Positions 1-15,832 of a stretch of DNA of 64,000 nucleotides are shown here, in pieces. The notes under the pieces are model-generated. The model had not been told where the DNA came from. It saw nothing but the letters and a program-made list of their open reading frames with translations, and made no database searches. Each line of letters begins with the position of its first letter. Position 1 is the stretch's first letter. The translations under genes were made by a program, and so were the position numbers. The stretch is from Methylobacterium sp. SyP6R (GTDB lineage: Bacteria; Pseudomonadota; Alphaproteobacteria; Rhizobiales; Beijerinckiaceae), in contig NZ_JAAQRC020000001.1 of the NCBI RefSeq assembly GCF_019216885.1, positions 6,067,501 through 6,131,500 of the forward strand. The letters are read 5' to 3'.

Positions 1-1541
1 TGGTAGTGTTCGAGCCAGAACCGGGCGTTCGAGGCGAGGAAGGCCGAGACCTCCGTGCGCCCGAAATTGTAGATGTAGGTGCCCCAATCCTGGTGGAAGC
101 CCTGGCGCGGGTCGGCATGCTCGTAGAGATGCGTGCCGTCGAACTGGCCGAGGCCGTGGGCGTCGAGGGGGAAGTGGCCCGGCACCCAATCGAGCAGGAT
201 GCCGATGCCGGCCTCGTGCGCCGCGTTGACGAACTCGGAGAAATCCTCCGGCGAGCCGAAGCGGCTGGTCGGCGCGTAGAGCGAGACCGGCTGGTAGCCC
301 CAGGACCCGTCGAACGGATGCTCGGTGATCGGCAAGAGCTCGATATGGGTGAAGCCCATTTCCTTGGCATAAGGAATCAGGCGGTCGGCCAGTTCGCGAT
401 AGGTGAGGTAGCGGTTGCCCTCGCCGGGCACCCGCGCCCAGGAGCCGAGATGGACCTCGTAGATCGAGATCGGGCCGTGGCGATGGTCGAGCGCGTTGCG
501 GCTCTGCATCCAGGCCTGGTCGCGCCAGACCGGTGACGGCAGGCCTTCGAGTCGCGACGCGGTCTCGGGCGGTTGCTGGGCCGCGAAGGCGACCGGGTCG
601 GCCTTGAGCGGCAGCAGCGCGCCGTCGGGCCCGCGGATCTCGAACTTGTAGTGGCCGCCCTTCTTCAGTTCGGGGATGAACAACTCCCAGACGCCGCCAT
701 CCGGCCACAGCCGCATCGGGTGGCGCCGTCCGTCCCAGTCGTTGAAGTCGCCGACCACCGAGACGCGGCGGGCATTCGGCGCCCAGACCGCGAAGCGGAA
801 GCCCGGCGTGCCGCCGATCTCGACCGCCTGCGCTCCGAGCACCCGGTGCACGGCGTCGTTGCCGACATCGCGCAGGAGGCCGATCTCCTGCTGGTTCAGG
901 GTCGCGCCGTACTCGTAGGGGTCGCGCCGGGTGCGCTCGGTATTGTCCCAGCCCTCGACGGCGAGGCGGTAATCCGGCCGCTGCGGATGGGAAAAGCTCG
1001 CGACGAAGAAGCCGGCCGGGTGGCGTCGCTCCATCGGAACGCGGGTGTCGCCGATCACCACGGTGGCGGCACGGGCCTCCGGCAGCACCGCGCGGACCTC
1101 CCACTGCCCCTCCCCGACCTCGTGCGGCCCCAGCACCGCGAAGGGGTCGCCGTGCTCGGCCCGCATCATCGCCTCGACGGCGTCGGGATGGACCGCGTAG
1201 GCGCGGCCCGGCACCGGCGGCCGGGCGGGACGGCTCGGGGCCGGCCCGGACACCTTCGGTGAGGCCGCCGCCTGCATGGCGGCGACGCGCAGGGAGACGT
1301 GCTTCTTCGGCTTGGACGACACGGATCCCTTGCCCTTCTTGCCCGACTTCTTGTCCATGCCCTTGGCACCGGCCGTGACCGGCGTGACCAGCACGGCCGC
1401 GACCTTGGACTTGTCCGCCTTCGCTGGCTTGCCGGTCTTCTTGCCGGTATCTCTGGAACTGTCGGTCACGGGCATCCCAAGGTTGCGGTCGGTCTGGTGC
1501 CGGCGAGCGGCCGGCTTCCGGGCGCGGGTCTCGTCGTCCAT
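1..1541 (-). CDS. glgB: 1,4-alpha-glucan branching enzyme GlgB (C-terminal part outside window)
   Basis: Transfers alpha-1,4 glucan segments to alpha-1,6 positions, branching glycogen-like glucan. The frame stays open from the ATG at 1541 to the window edge (513 codons), so the last third, including the usual catalytic Asp/Glu motifs, is missing. Visible family marks are HGDPFAVLGPHEV near residue 110 (start of the N-terminal GlgB domain), the CBM48-like region, then IYEVHLGSW, HIELLPITEHPFDGSWGYQ and DWGTYIFNFGRTEV of the GH13 barrel. It starts 3 bp after the treS stop, as last gene of the operon. Odd: about 95 extra N-terminal residues, with roughly 16 lysines in the first 75, precede the conserved domain. 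An internal ATG would shorten this tail, so the start is less sure than the identity. Confidence 0.93.
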   Translation of the reverse strand, partial: MDDETRARKPAARRHQTDRNLGMPVTDSSRDTGKKTGKPAKADKSKVAAVLVTPVTAGAKGMDKKSGKKGKGSVSSKPKKHVSLRVAAMQAAASPKVSGPAPSRPARPPVPGRAYAVHPDAVEAMMRAEHGDPFAVLGPHEVGEGQWEVRAVLPEARAATVVIGDTRVPMERRHPAGFFVASFSHPQRPDYRLAVEGWDNTERTRRDPYEYGATLNQQEIGLLRDVGNDAVHRVLGAQAVEIGGTPGFRFAVWAPNARRVSVVGDFNDWDGRRHPMRLWPDGGVWELFIPELKKGGHYKFEIRGPDGALLPLKADPVAFAAQQPPETASRLEGLPSPVWRDQAWMQSRNALDHRHGPISIYEVHLGSWARVPGEGNRYLTYRELADRLIPYAKEMGFTHIELLPITEHPFDGSWGYQPVSLYAPTSRFGSPEDFSEFVNAAHEAGIGILLDWVPGHFPLDAHGLGQFDGTHLYEHADPRQGFHQDWGTYIYNFGRTEVSAFLASNARFWLEHY

Positions 1542-1544
1542 GGG

Positions 1545-4808
<3,264 letters not shown>

Positions 4809-4923
4809 CGCGTCAGAGCCTCATTCGATCGGGTCGTGGCGCCGGGCTGATGGCTGTCGTGGCATTCGCCATGCTTCAAGCTCAACGCGGGGCGCCGGGG
4901 AGAGTTCGGGCTGCCTGCCGGCA

Positions 4924-4941
4924 CGGACGGTCACCCGTCCG
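4924..4941 (-). other. Hairpin between glgE and treS
   Basis: Perfect 7-bp stem (CGGACGG/CCGTCCG) with a 4-nt loop in the 150-bp gap between the glgE stop and the treS start. There is no T-run, so it is more likely an mRNA processing or stability structure than a terminator. Confidence 0.4.
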
Positions 4942-4958
4942 CGCCGATACGCACTCGG

Positions 4959-8366
<3,408 letters not shown>

Positions 8367-8430
8367 CGGCCCGATCCTGCCTGCTCTTTCTCGTCGTACA
8401 GGCGCGGGACCGGAGCCCCGCGCCGGGGTC

Positions 8431-11400
8431 TCAACTGGCGGAGTGACGCAGAACGGCCAGGGGGAGACGTGCGAAGAGTCGAGCCATCGACAGCCGCCCG
8501 CCCTCGGACCGGATCTCCTCGCCCGTCACCAGGTCGCGCCAGACGCTGCCCTCCGGCACCGGCAGCGACGTGCCGGCAAAGGCACCCGCGAGGCTCGGAA
8601 GCTCCGCGGCGGCGACGCGGCGCGGCACCGCCACCAGCAGGTCGCCGGCCTCCGCGCCCGCACTCGCGTCCTGGCGCAGGAAGGCGACGACGCGCTCCGC
8701 CCCCTCCCCTTCGGCCACGACCGGCGCGTAATCGGCCTCGGCGTAGAAGCTCGGGAATGCCGCGCGGTCGGCGAGCAGCCGGGCCAGGACCCGTTGCTTG
8801 ATCCGCCCGTCCGGCCAGGACGCCAGCAGGTCGTCGAGCGCGACGTCCTGCCCGAGGGCCGCCTCGCGCCCGGCATAGTCGACCGGGCGGCGGTTGTCGG
8901 GATCGACGAAGGAGAAGTCCCAGAACTCCGTGCCCTGGTAGATGTCGGGCAGGCCCGGCAGGGTGCATTTCAGCGCCGACCGGGCGAGGCCCGTCACCAT
9001 GCCGACCCGGGCCAGCCGCTCGGCGAAGGGCTTGAAGTCCCGCAGGAACTCCGAGCCCGGCGCCACCAGGGCGTCGAACAGCTTGGCGACGGCGCCCTCA
9101 TAGGCCTCGTCGACGTTGACCCAGCTCGACCGGCGCTTGCCCTCGCGCATCGCCTTCTCGGCATAGGCGCCGAGCCGCTGGCGGAACTCCTCGACGGCCT
9201 TCGGGTCGGGGGAGTCGGTCAGCAGCTCCAGCGGCCAGGCGCCGAGGATGGCCTGCAGGAACATCCACTGGTCGTTGGCATCGGGCGCCGCCTCGCCCTC
9301 GACCTGCGAGAGGTGGGGCTTCGCCAGCTCGCCCCACAAAGCCCAGGCATCGGCCCATTCGTCCGGGACTTCTGACAAGGCCAGCAGCCGGGTCCGGGCA
9401 TCCTCGCCGCGCTTGGTGTCGTGGGTGGCCGTGGTGATCATCGCGTTCGGCCAGTCGCGGGCACGGGCGGCCTGGAGCGCGTGGAAATGCTCCGCCGTGA
9501 CCCCGTACTCCCCCGGATCGCCCCCGACTTCGTTGAGCGCCAGCAGCTCGACGAAGCGGTAGAACAGGGTGTCCTCCAGGCTTTTCGCCATGACCGGGCC
9601 GGTGAGCTGCTGGAAGCGGCGGCGGAAACGGCGCACCACCTCCGGGTCGGGCCGGCCCGCCCCTTCGGTGTCGAGCCGCCCGAGCAGCACGGCTTGCGCG
9701 AAGTCGTGCACCGAGCGATCGGGCAGGCTGGACCGGCGCTTGGCCTTGCGCACCGTGTCGCCGATGAGCTTCAGGTCCTCCGGCTCGATCTCGTTCTCGT
9801 CGAGGTCCGAGCCCAGATAGCTGCGATAGACCGGGAAGCGGGCGATGATCTCGGACAAGGCCTGGCGCAGGGCATTGACCGAGAAGTCGCGGGTGCGCCG
9901 GTCGGCATCGGCCACCTGCTTCAAGTCCGAGGTCAGGACTTCCAGCTCGCTGGCGAAGCTGGTCTCCAGGATCTCGCCCTTCACGTTGCGCAGGAGCCAG
10001 GGATAGGGCTCGTCCATGCCGGTCGCCCCGGCATAGAGCCTGGCGACCGCCTCGCGCTTCCCCTGGTCGACGAACAGCCCGTCGATCTGGTTGAGCACGT
10101 CGTAGCCGGTGGTGCCGGCGATCGGCCAGGGCCGTAAGCGCTCGCCGGGCTCCAGGATCTTCTCCACCACGATGTAGAAGCCGGGCCCGAGCGCCGCCTG
10201 GAGCGCGCGGGTATATCCCGCCGGATCGGCCAGCCCGTCGATGTGGTCGATGCGCAACCCGTCGATCCGCCCCTCGCGGATCTGGCGGAACAGCATCGCG
10301 TGGGCGCCCTCGAAGACCCGTCTGTCCTCGACCTTGAGCCCGGCGAGCGAGTTCACGTCGAAGAAGCGGCGGTAGTTGATGTCGCTCGCCGCGACCCGCC
10401 AATGGGCGAGCCGGTAGGCCTGCGCCTCGAGGATGCGGTGGAGCGCCCCGAAGCTGTCGGGATGGCCCTTGAAGCCGTTGACCAGCGTCACCGCCCGGTC
10501 GATCGCCGCCTTCAGCCCGGGCGAGGCCGAGACCGCGTGGGCGAGGCGCCGCTTCAAGCCTTCCGCCTCCTCCGGGAAGGCGGCCATGCGCTCGGAATTG
10601 GTCTCGTCGCCCATCCGGCGCAGGCGCTCGGAGATCGACAGCACCTCCGCCGAGCCCTCGTCGCCGACTTCCGGCAGGGCCGCGAGCGCCCGGTCGAGGA
10701 TGATCGGGTAGTTGAGCGGGTTGACCGGGAAGCGGTGCTCGAAGTGCCAGACGCTGAAGCCGCCCTCCTCCGGATCGAAGGCGAGCTTCAGGTCGCCCTT
10801 CTCCAGCGCCTCGCCGTAACGATCACCCAGGAACGGCACGACCAGCTTGTTGCGGGCCCCCAGCCGGCCCCAATCGATGTCGAAGGCGTCGGCCGCCGGC
10901 GACAGGGCGCCCCATTCGAGCACCGAGAGCCACCACGGATTGTCGGCGCCGCCGACGCCCATGTGGTTGGGCACGATGTCGAGCAGGAACTTCAGCCCGT
11001 GACCTTTCAGCGTGTCGCTGAAGCGGATGAAGGCCTCTTCCCCACCCAGTTCCGGGTTGATCTCGCGATGGTCGACGATGTCGTAGCCGTGCATCGAGCC
11101 GGGCCGCGCCTTGTGGATCGGCGAGGCGTAGACGTGGCTGATGCCGAGCTTGGCGAGATACGGGACGATCTTGGCCGCGTGGTCGAAGGTGAAGTCCTTG
11201 TGGAATTGCAGCCGGTAGGTCGCCCGCGGCGGCGGCGAGGCCAGCCGCGCGGCGCCCGAGCGCGGGCCCCGCTCCTCGGACGAGAGCGAGGCGGCGAGCT
11301 TGGCGAGCGGCCCGCCCGGCGCCGCGATCGCGTCGAGGTCGCGGTCGAGCTTGCGGCGCCAGTTCGGATAGCCCTCGGTGACGCCCGGCATGTTGGCCTG

Positions 11401-13353
11401 GCTCACCTCGCCCAGGATGTCCTCGTACTGCACCGCCGTCAGCACCGAGGGAGCGCGGGCGAGGAAGCGCACGGCCGCCTCGAAGGGCGGCTGGTCGGGG
11501 ACATCCGCCGTCGGGACCAGGCCTTCCTGGTTCAGGGCTTCCGCGAGGCGCCGGCGCTCGTGCACCCGCTCCTCGCGCTCGGCGCCCGCCCGCTCGGCGT
11601 CGTAGAGGCCGAGCGACTGGCGCAGCTCGGTATCGACGCCGCGCCACCAGCCGACGAAGGTCGGCAGGTCGTGGGTGGTGATGGCGCAGAGCGCGTCGCG
11701 CGGATACTCGGCGGGTCGCTTGAACCGGCCGCCCTCGCCCCGCTCGAAGGACAGGATGCGGTAGCTCAGGATGCCGGCCTGCATCAGCGCGTCGGAGAAT
11801 CCGGCGGGCGCCGTGCCGAGGTCCTCGGCGATGACGAGGCACTTCGCCCGGTGGCTCTCCAGGCGCAGGACCGCCAGCATCGCCTCGAACGGCATCGCCA
11901 CGTAGGCACCGGCCTTCGCCCCCTGCCCGACCGGGATCAGGAACAGGCGGGTGAGCTGGAAGGCGTGGTCGATGCGGATCGCGCCGGCATGGCGCATGTT
12001 GGCCTGAACCAGCGCCCGGAAGGCCGCGAGGCCGTCGCGTTCCAGTTCCAGCGGGTCGAAGGGCGGCAGGCCCCAATCCTGGCCCTGCGGCGCCAGGATG
12101 TCCGGCGGCGCGCCGATCGACAGGCCGGCGGCGAAGCGCTCCGGATGCGACCAGATCTCCGAGCCGCCGCGATCGGCGCCGACTGCGAGGTCGCGGTAGA
12201 GGCCGAGGCGCATGCCCGAGGCGAGCGCCTGCGCGGAAGCCGCGGCGAGCTGCCGGTCGGCGAGGAATTGCAGCCAGGCGTGGTACGACACCCGCTCCTG
12301 GTGCTCGGCGGCGAAGGCGGAGACGTCCGGCGTGCCGTTGCGGCGATAGGCCTCCGGCCAGTCGCCGAGCCAGTTCGCGCCCATCTTCGAAAAATGCTCG
12401 GCCAGAGCCTCGAAGGTGGCATGGGCCTCCAGATTCTCAGCCCCTGCGGCGCGGAAGGCGAGGAACTCGGTGTCACGCCCGGCCCGGGCCGGCGAATCCT
12501 GCCACAGGGCCTCCAGCACCGGGCTCAAGACCTGCCAGATCCCGGCATGATCGACGAGGGAGGCGTCGCGCAGGCGGGCGATCTCCGAGGCGGACTCCGT
12601 CATCAGCCGCTCGGCCCGGCTGCCGGCGAGACCCGGCAGCGACCTCGGATCGATGAACAGGGTTTCCAGGAACAGCCGCGAGGACGGCGAGTAGGGCGAG
12701 ACCTTCTGCCGGTCGGTCGAGAACAGGGCATGGACCGGGCTCAACCCTAAGAAGGCCGCGCCCCGGGCGCCGGCATCCGCCGCGGCCCTTCCGGCATCGG
12801 CGTAAGTGCCGATGCCGAGATTGGTGTCGGAGCGCAGGCCGTAGAGCTGGGCGGCGAGGCCCCAGTCGCGGGCACCCTCGTCGCCGAGCGCCCGCGGACG
12901 CCAGCAGCGCTGGGGTGCTGCGATCACCGTCGCCTCGGCGCGCCGGTCGCCCAGGCTCACGGTGAGGCGGTGATAGCCGGGGGTGAGCGGCGGCAGCTCG
13001 ATCGCGGCGGTCTCAGGGTTCAAGGCCACGCGCCCGTCGCGGGCGGTGCCGCGCTCGTCGACGATGCGCCAGCTCAGCGTGCCGGAGCTCGCCTCCGCCC
13101 GCACCTTTACCCGCACGGCGCGGCGGGCCTCGACCGGGACCAGCGGCGGCACCAAGCCCTGGCGCAACGAGCGGATCCGCGCGAGGCTTGCCCGCGCCTC
13201 GTCCTCGGAGCCGGCCGGCAGGCCGAGGGCGGCGAGCAGCCCCTGGCGCACGGAAAGCGGGGTCTCGACGCGCTGGCCGAAGGCGTCGGTGTAGTCGGCA
13301 GCGATGCCCGCCTCATCGGCGAGCCGCGCGACGACATCCTCGGTCACGGCCAT
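8431..13353 (-). CDS. 4-alpha-glucanotransferase fused to malto-oligosyltrehalose synthase (MalQ-TreY)
   Basis: 1640 residues. Residues 1 to about 700 are a GH77 glucanotransferase that disproportionates malto-oligosaccharides: RIDHAFQLTRLF holds the presumed nucleophile, VIAEDLGTAP the acid/base and TTHDLPTFVGWW the third acidic residue. From about 708 it is TreY, starting RATYRLQFHKDF, with YASPIHKARPGSMHGYD, DIVPNHMG and GLRIDHIDGL (nucleophile D1036). TreY turns the reducing end of glucan chains into a trehalosyl unit for TreZ. There is no stop, frameshift or internal start with a clear ribosome site at the junction, so this is one polypeptide. The ATG lies 1 bp after the treZ stop, suggesting coupled translation. 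Fusing the two activities could feed longer glucans directly to TreY (inference). Confidence 0.93.
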   Translation of the reverse strand: MAVTEDVVARLADEAGIAADYTDAFGQRVETPLSVRQGLLAALGLPAGSEDEARASLARIRSLRQGLVPPLVPVEARRAVRVKVRAEASSGTLSWRIVDERGTARDGRVALNPETAAIELPPLTPGYHRLTVSLGDRRAEATVIAAPQRCWRPRALGDEGARDWGLAAQLYGLRSDTNLGIGTYADAGRAAADAGARGAAFLGLSPVHALFSTDRQKVSPYSPSSRLFLETLFIDPRSLPGLAGSRAERLMTESASEIARLRDASLVDHAGIWQVLSPVLEALWQDSPARAGRDTEFLAFRAAGAENLEAHATFEALAEHFSKMGANWLGDWPEAYRRNGTPDVSAFAAEHQERVSYHAWLQFLADRQLAAASAQALASGMRLGLYRDLAVGADRGGSEIWSHPERFAAGLSIGAPPDILAPQGQDWGLPPFDPLELERDGLAAFRALVQANMRHAGAIRIDHAFQLTRLFLIPVGQGAKAGAYVAMPFEAMLAVLRLESHRAKCLVIAEDLGTAPAGFSDALMQAGILSYRILSFERGEGGRFKRPAEYPRDALCAITTHDLPTFVGWWRGVDTELRQSLGLYDAERAGAEREERVHERRRLAEALNQEGLVPTADVPDQPPFEAAVRFLARAPSVLTAVQYEDILGEVSQANMPGVTEGYPNWRRKLDRDLDAIAAPGGPLAKLAASLSSEERGPRSGAARLASPPPRATYRLQFHKDFTFDHAAKIVPYLAKLGISHVYASPIHKARPGSMHGYDIVDHREINPELGGEEAFIRFSDTLKGHGLKFLLDIVPNHMGVGGADNPWWLSVLEWGALSPAADAFDIDWGRLGARNKLVVPFLGDRYGEALEKGDLKLAFDPEEGGFSVWHFEHRFPVNPLNYPIILDRALAALPEVGDEGSAEVLSISERLRRMGDETNSERMAAFPEEAEGLKRRLAHAVSASPGLKAAIDRAVTLVNGFKGHPDSFGALHRILEAQAYRLAHWRVAASDINYRRFFDVNSLAGLKVEDRRVFEGAHAMLFRQIREGRIDGLRIDHIDGLADPAGYTRALQAALGPGFYIVVEKILEPGERLRPWPIAGTTGYDVLNQIDGLFVDQGKREAVARLYAGATGMDEPYPWLLRNVKGEILETSFASELEVLTSDLKQVADADRRTRDFSVNALRQALSEIIARFPVYRSYLGSDLDENEIEPEDLKLIGDTVRKAKRRSSLPDRSVHDFAQAVLLGRLDTEGAGRPDPEVVRRFRRRFQQLTGPVMAKSLEDTLFYRFVELLALNEVGGDPGEYGVTAEHFHALQAARARDWPNAMITTATHDTKRGEDARTRLLALSEVPDEWADAWALWGELAKPHLSQVEGEAAPDANDQWMFLQAILGAWPLELLTDSPDPKAVEEFRQRLGAYAEKAMREGKRRSSWVNVDEAYEGAVAKLFDALVAPGSEFLRDFKPFAERLARVGMVTGLARSALKCTLPGLPDIYQGTEFWDFSFVDPDNRRPVDYAGREAALGQDVALDDLLASWPDGRIKQRVLARLLADRAAFPSFYAEADYAPVVAEGEGAERVVAFLRQDASAGAEAGDLLVAVPRRVAAAELPSLAGAFAGTSLPVPEGSVWRDLVTGEEIRSEGGRLSMARLFARLPLAVLRHSAS

Positions 13354-13354
13354 C

Positions 13355-15175
13355 TCAACGCACCTCTTTCACGAACACGCCCGACCAGGCGGGCAGGACC
13401 AGGGCGCCGTCCTCATTCTGCGAGACGGCAGGGGAGCGCCAGATGATGCGGCCGGGCAGCGGCCCCGGCTCGTACGCGTCGCCGCCGAACACCCCGACGA
13501 AGCGCAAGGAGCCCCCGGCGAAGGCCCAGGTGACGTCGATCACGTCGGGCCGCGGCAGGGTGTAACGGCCGCCCTGCCAGGGGGTCTTCAACAGCGGCAC
13601 CACCTCGCGCTGGCGCAGGTGAAGCAGCGCGGTGGTGTCGGCCAGGACCTCGCGATGCGGCGAAGCCTCGCGCTCGGCCCAGTCGAGCGTCGAGCGCCGG
13701 AACGTCTCGGCGGCGGTGGGGTCGGGAATCGTCTTCGCCTTCTCCTCGTCGGCGAAGGCGGCGAAGCTCTTGAACTCGCGCCGCCTTCCGTCGCGCACCG
13801 CCTTGTTCAGCTCCTCGTCGGGGGCGAAATCGACGAAGAACAGGAACGGCGTCGAGGCCGACCATTCCTCGCCCATCCACAGCATCGGGATCTGCGGGCT
13901 GAGCAGCAGCCCGGCGCGGGCGAGCGCCAGCTTGCCCGGATCGGCGAGGTGGCTCAGCCGCTCGCCGAGCGCCCGGTTGCCGACCTGATCGTGATTCTGC
14001 AGGAAGGTGACGAAAGCCGACGGCGGCAGGTGGCCGGAGCGCTCGCCGCGGGGATGGTTGTCGAGGGTCTTGAACGGCTCGCCCTGGTAGGCGAAGCCCT
14101 CCGCCAGGCTGCGGGCGAGATGCGCCGCCGGCTTGTCGGAAAAGCTCTCGTAATAGCCGGATTCCTCGCCCGTCAGCAGGATGTGCCAGCCGTGATGGGT
14201 GTCGTCGGCCCATTGCGCGCTGTGCAGGACCGGCTGGCCCGCGTGATCGCGCTCCAGCCAGCGGGCCTGGTTGGCCTCGTTCTCCAGCATCAGGTGGATC
14301 GGGCGATCGGGATATGCCGCGCGGATCCGCTCGGCCAGTTCGGCGAGGAAGTGCTTGTCGGAATCGTCCTGGATGGCGTGGACGGCGTCGAAGCGCAGGC
14401 CGTCGAAGTGGAATTCCTCCAGCCAGTACAGCGAATTGTGGACGAAGTAGTCCCGCACCACCTGGCCGGACGTCTTGCCGTCGAAGTTGATGCCGGCGCC
14501 CCACGGGGTCGGGTGGCGCTCGGTGAAGAACGTCTCGGCATAGGCGTGGAGGTAATTCCCGGCCGGGCCGAAATGGTTGTAGACGACGTCGAGGAAGACC
14601 ATCAGGCCGAGGGAATGCGCCCGGTCGACGAGGCGGCGCAGGTCGTCCGGGGTGCCGTAGGCCGAATCCGGCGCGTAGGGCAGCACGCCGTCATAGCCCC
14701 AGTTGCGGGTGCCCTTGAAATCGGCGAGCGGCAGCAGCTCGATCGCCGTGACGCCGAGGTCGCGCAGGGATTCCAGCTTCTCAGCGAGCGCCGCATAGGT
14801 GCCCGCCGGCGTCGCGGTGCCGACATGGCACTCGTAGATCACCGTCTCCTCGAACGGACGCCCGGCCCAATCCCGATCGGTCCACGGGAAGGCGGCGGGG
14901 TCGATGACCTCGGATAACCCCGACACGTCCTCCGGCTGGAAGCGCGAGGCGGGATCGGGCACCACGAGGTCGCCGTCGATCCGGTAGCCGTAGCGGGCCC
15001 CGGCCCGCAGTCCCGGCACCGTCAGACGGCGCCAGCCTTCGCCCTGATCGTCCAGCGGATGCTCCTGCCCGTCGAGCACCAGGGCGACGCTCTTGGCGGT
15101 CGGCGCCCAGAGGGCGAAGCGCACCCCCTCCGGTCCGATCTCCGCACCGAATGGCATGCTGTGGGTGCGCCGCAT
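13355..15175 (-). CDS. treZ: Malto-oligosyltrehalose trehalohydrolase (TreZ)
   Basis: Cuts free trehalose from the maltooligosyl trehalose made by TreY. 606 residues from the ATG at 15175. An in-frame upstream start at 15199 exists, but 15175 has AAGGATGG ahead of it and opens with the family-typical MRRTHSMPFGAEI. Domains are an N-terminal CBM48-like fold (GVRFALWAPTAKSV), then a GH13 barrel with VYNHFGPAGNYL, GLRFDAVHAI (nucleophile Asp), LMLENEANQA (acid/base Glu) and FLQNHDQVGN. First gene of the minus-strand trehalose/glycogen operon; the next start is 1 bp downstream of its stop. I did not find a convincing EcfG-type stress promoter upstream. Confidence 0.95.
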   Translation of the reverse strand: MRRTHSMPFGAEIGPEGVRFALWAPTAKSVALVLDGQEHPLDDQGEGWRRLTVPGLRAGARYGYRIDGDLVVPDPASRFQPEDVSGLSEVIDPAAFPWTDRDWAGRPFEETVIYECHVGTATPAGTYAALAEKLESLRDLGVTAIELLPLADFKGTRNWGYDGVLPYAPDSAYGTPDDLRRLVDRAHSLGLMVFLDVVYNHFGPAGNYLHAYAETFFTERHPTPWGAGINFDGKTSGQVVRDYFVHNSLYWLEEFHFDGLRFDAVHAIQDDSDKHFLAELAERIRAAYPDRPIHLMLENEANQARWLERDHAGQPVLHSAQWADDTHHGWHILLTGEESGYYESFSDKPAAHLARSLAEGFAYQGEPFKTLDNHPRGERSGHLPPSAFVTFLQNHDQVGNRALGERLSHLADPGKLALARAGLLLSPQIPMLWMGEEWSASTPFLFFVDFAPDEELNKAVRDGRRREFKSFAAFADEEKAKTIPDPTAAETFRRSTLDWAEREASPHREVLADTTALLHLRQREVVPLLKTPWQGGRYTLPRPDVIDVTWAFAGGSLRFVGVFGGDAYEPGPLPGRIIWRSPAVSQNEDGALVLPAWSGVFVKEVR

Positions 15176-15387
15176 CGGGCCACCATCCTTCGAAAGCAAG
15201 AGTGTGCGAACGGCGTGGGGCGCCGCTCAGGAAATTCGGTGGTTGGGAGCAGGTTCCGCAGGATCGTCCCGCATTGCGGCGACCGCGCTGCAATGCGGGA
15301 GCTAAGGCGGCCCGCGCCGTCGGCAATGTCCGGAACGACACCAGCCGGGAACGGCCGCGCGGGATCGCCTCGTAGCGTTAAGACGCC

Positions 15388-15576
15388 TCAGAACGCCCAG
15401 GCGAGGGTCGCCGCGAAGGCCACCGCGACGGCTGCGCCGGTCGCCGTCATCGCCATACGCCCGATCCCGGCCGCCGCCGCGGCGACGCCCTCCTCGGCGA
15501 AGCCGAAGGCCTGGCCGGCGGCCTGCTCGGCGCGGGCGAGGGAGAGATGACGGGCGTGGCGGTTGACGGCTTTCAT
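15388..15576 (-). CDS. Small membrane protein, unknown function
   Basis: 62 residues from the ATG at 15576, with AGGAG about 11 nt upstream. The C-terminal third (AMTATGAAVAVAFAATLAWAF) is one hydrophobic segment ending at the C terminus. The N-terminal part is basic, then Ala/Gly-rich. I do not recognise a family. It sits alone between the divergent trehalose operon and parE. The same frame extends upstream, but only the 62-residue form has a ribosome site. Confidence 0.55.
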   Translation of the reverse strand: MKAVNRHARHLSLARAEQAAGQAFGFAEEGVAAAAAGIGRMAMTATGAAVAVAFAATLAWAF

Positions 15577-15675
15577 CGTCGGAACGCTCCTGCGGCGCGC
15601 GATCCCGTCCGGCGTCGGGGGCGGCCGTCCGGTCAACGGGCGGTGACGGCCGAGGTTCCGCGGGGTATCGCGCGC

Positions 15676-15715
15676 GTCACCGAGCTTTAAGGGAATTTGT
15701 TTACGTCTCGGTGAC
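15676..15715. other. 9-bp inverted repeat upstream of the small membrane protein gene
   Basis: GTCACCGAG and CTCGGTGAC are perfect 9-bp arms separated by 22 AT-richer bases. It lies about 100 bp upstream of the 15576 start and 118 bp upstream of parE. It could be an operator or a leader hairpin. Confidence 0.4.
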
Positions 15716-15802
15716 TCTGGTACGGGTTCTGCTGCGCGGCGATTCCGCGCCGCCCGACCATGCCCGTTCGTCACACCCCGACGCTGCTCAAAGGCCCTTT
15801 TT

Positions 15803-15817
15803 GTTCCGCGTTTGTTC
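15803..15817 (+). promoter_or_regulatory. LexA (SOS) box, alphaproteobacterial type
   Basis: The direct repeat GTTC-N7-GTTC lies 16 bp before the parE ATG at 15833. This is the known alphaproteobacterial LexA target pattern, and parE is, to my recollection, among LexA-regulated genes in this class. The position would let LexA block transcription or initiation. Confidence 0.75.
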
Positions 15818-15832
15818 CGGTATAGGGAAAGG

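Noticed and set aside
15176..15387. EcfG general-stress promoter (GGAAC-N16/17-CGTT) before treZ
   Set aside because: AACG and GTTCC elements occur, but not with the required spacing.
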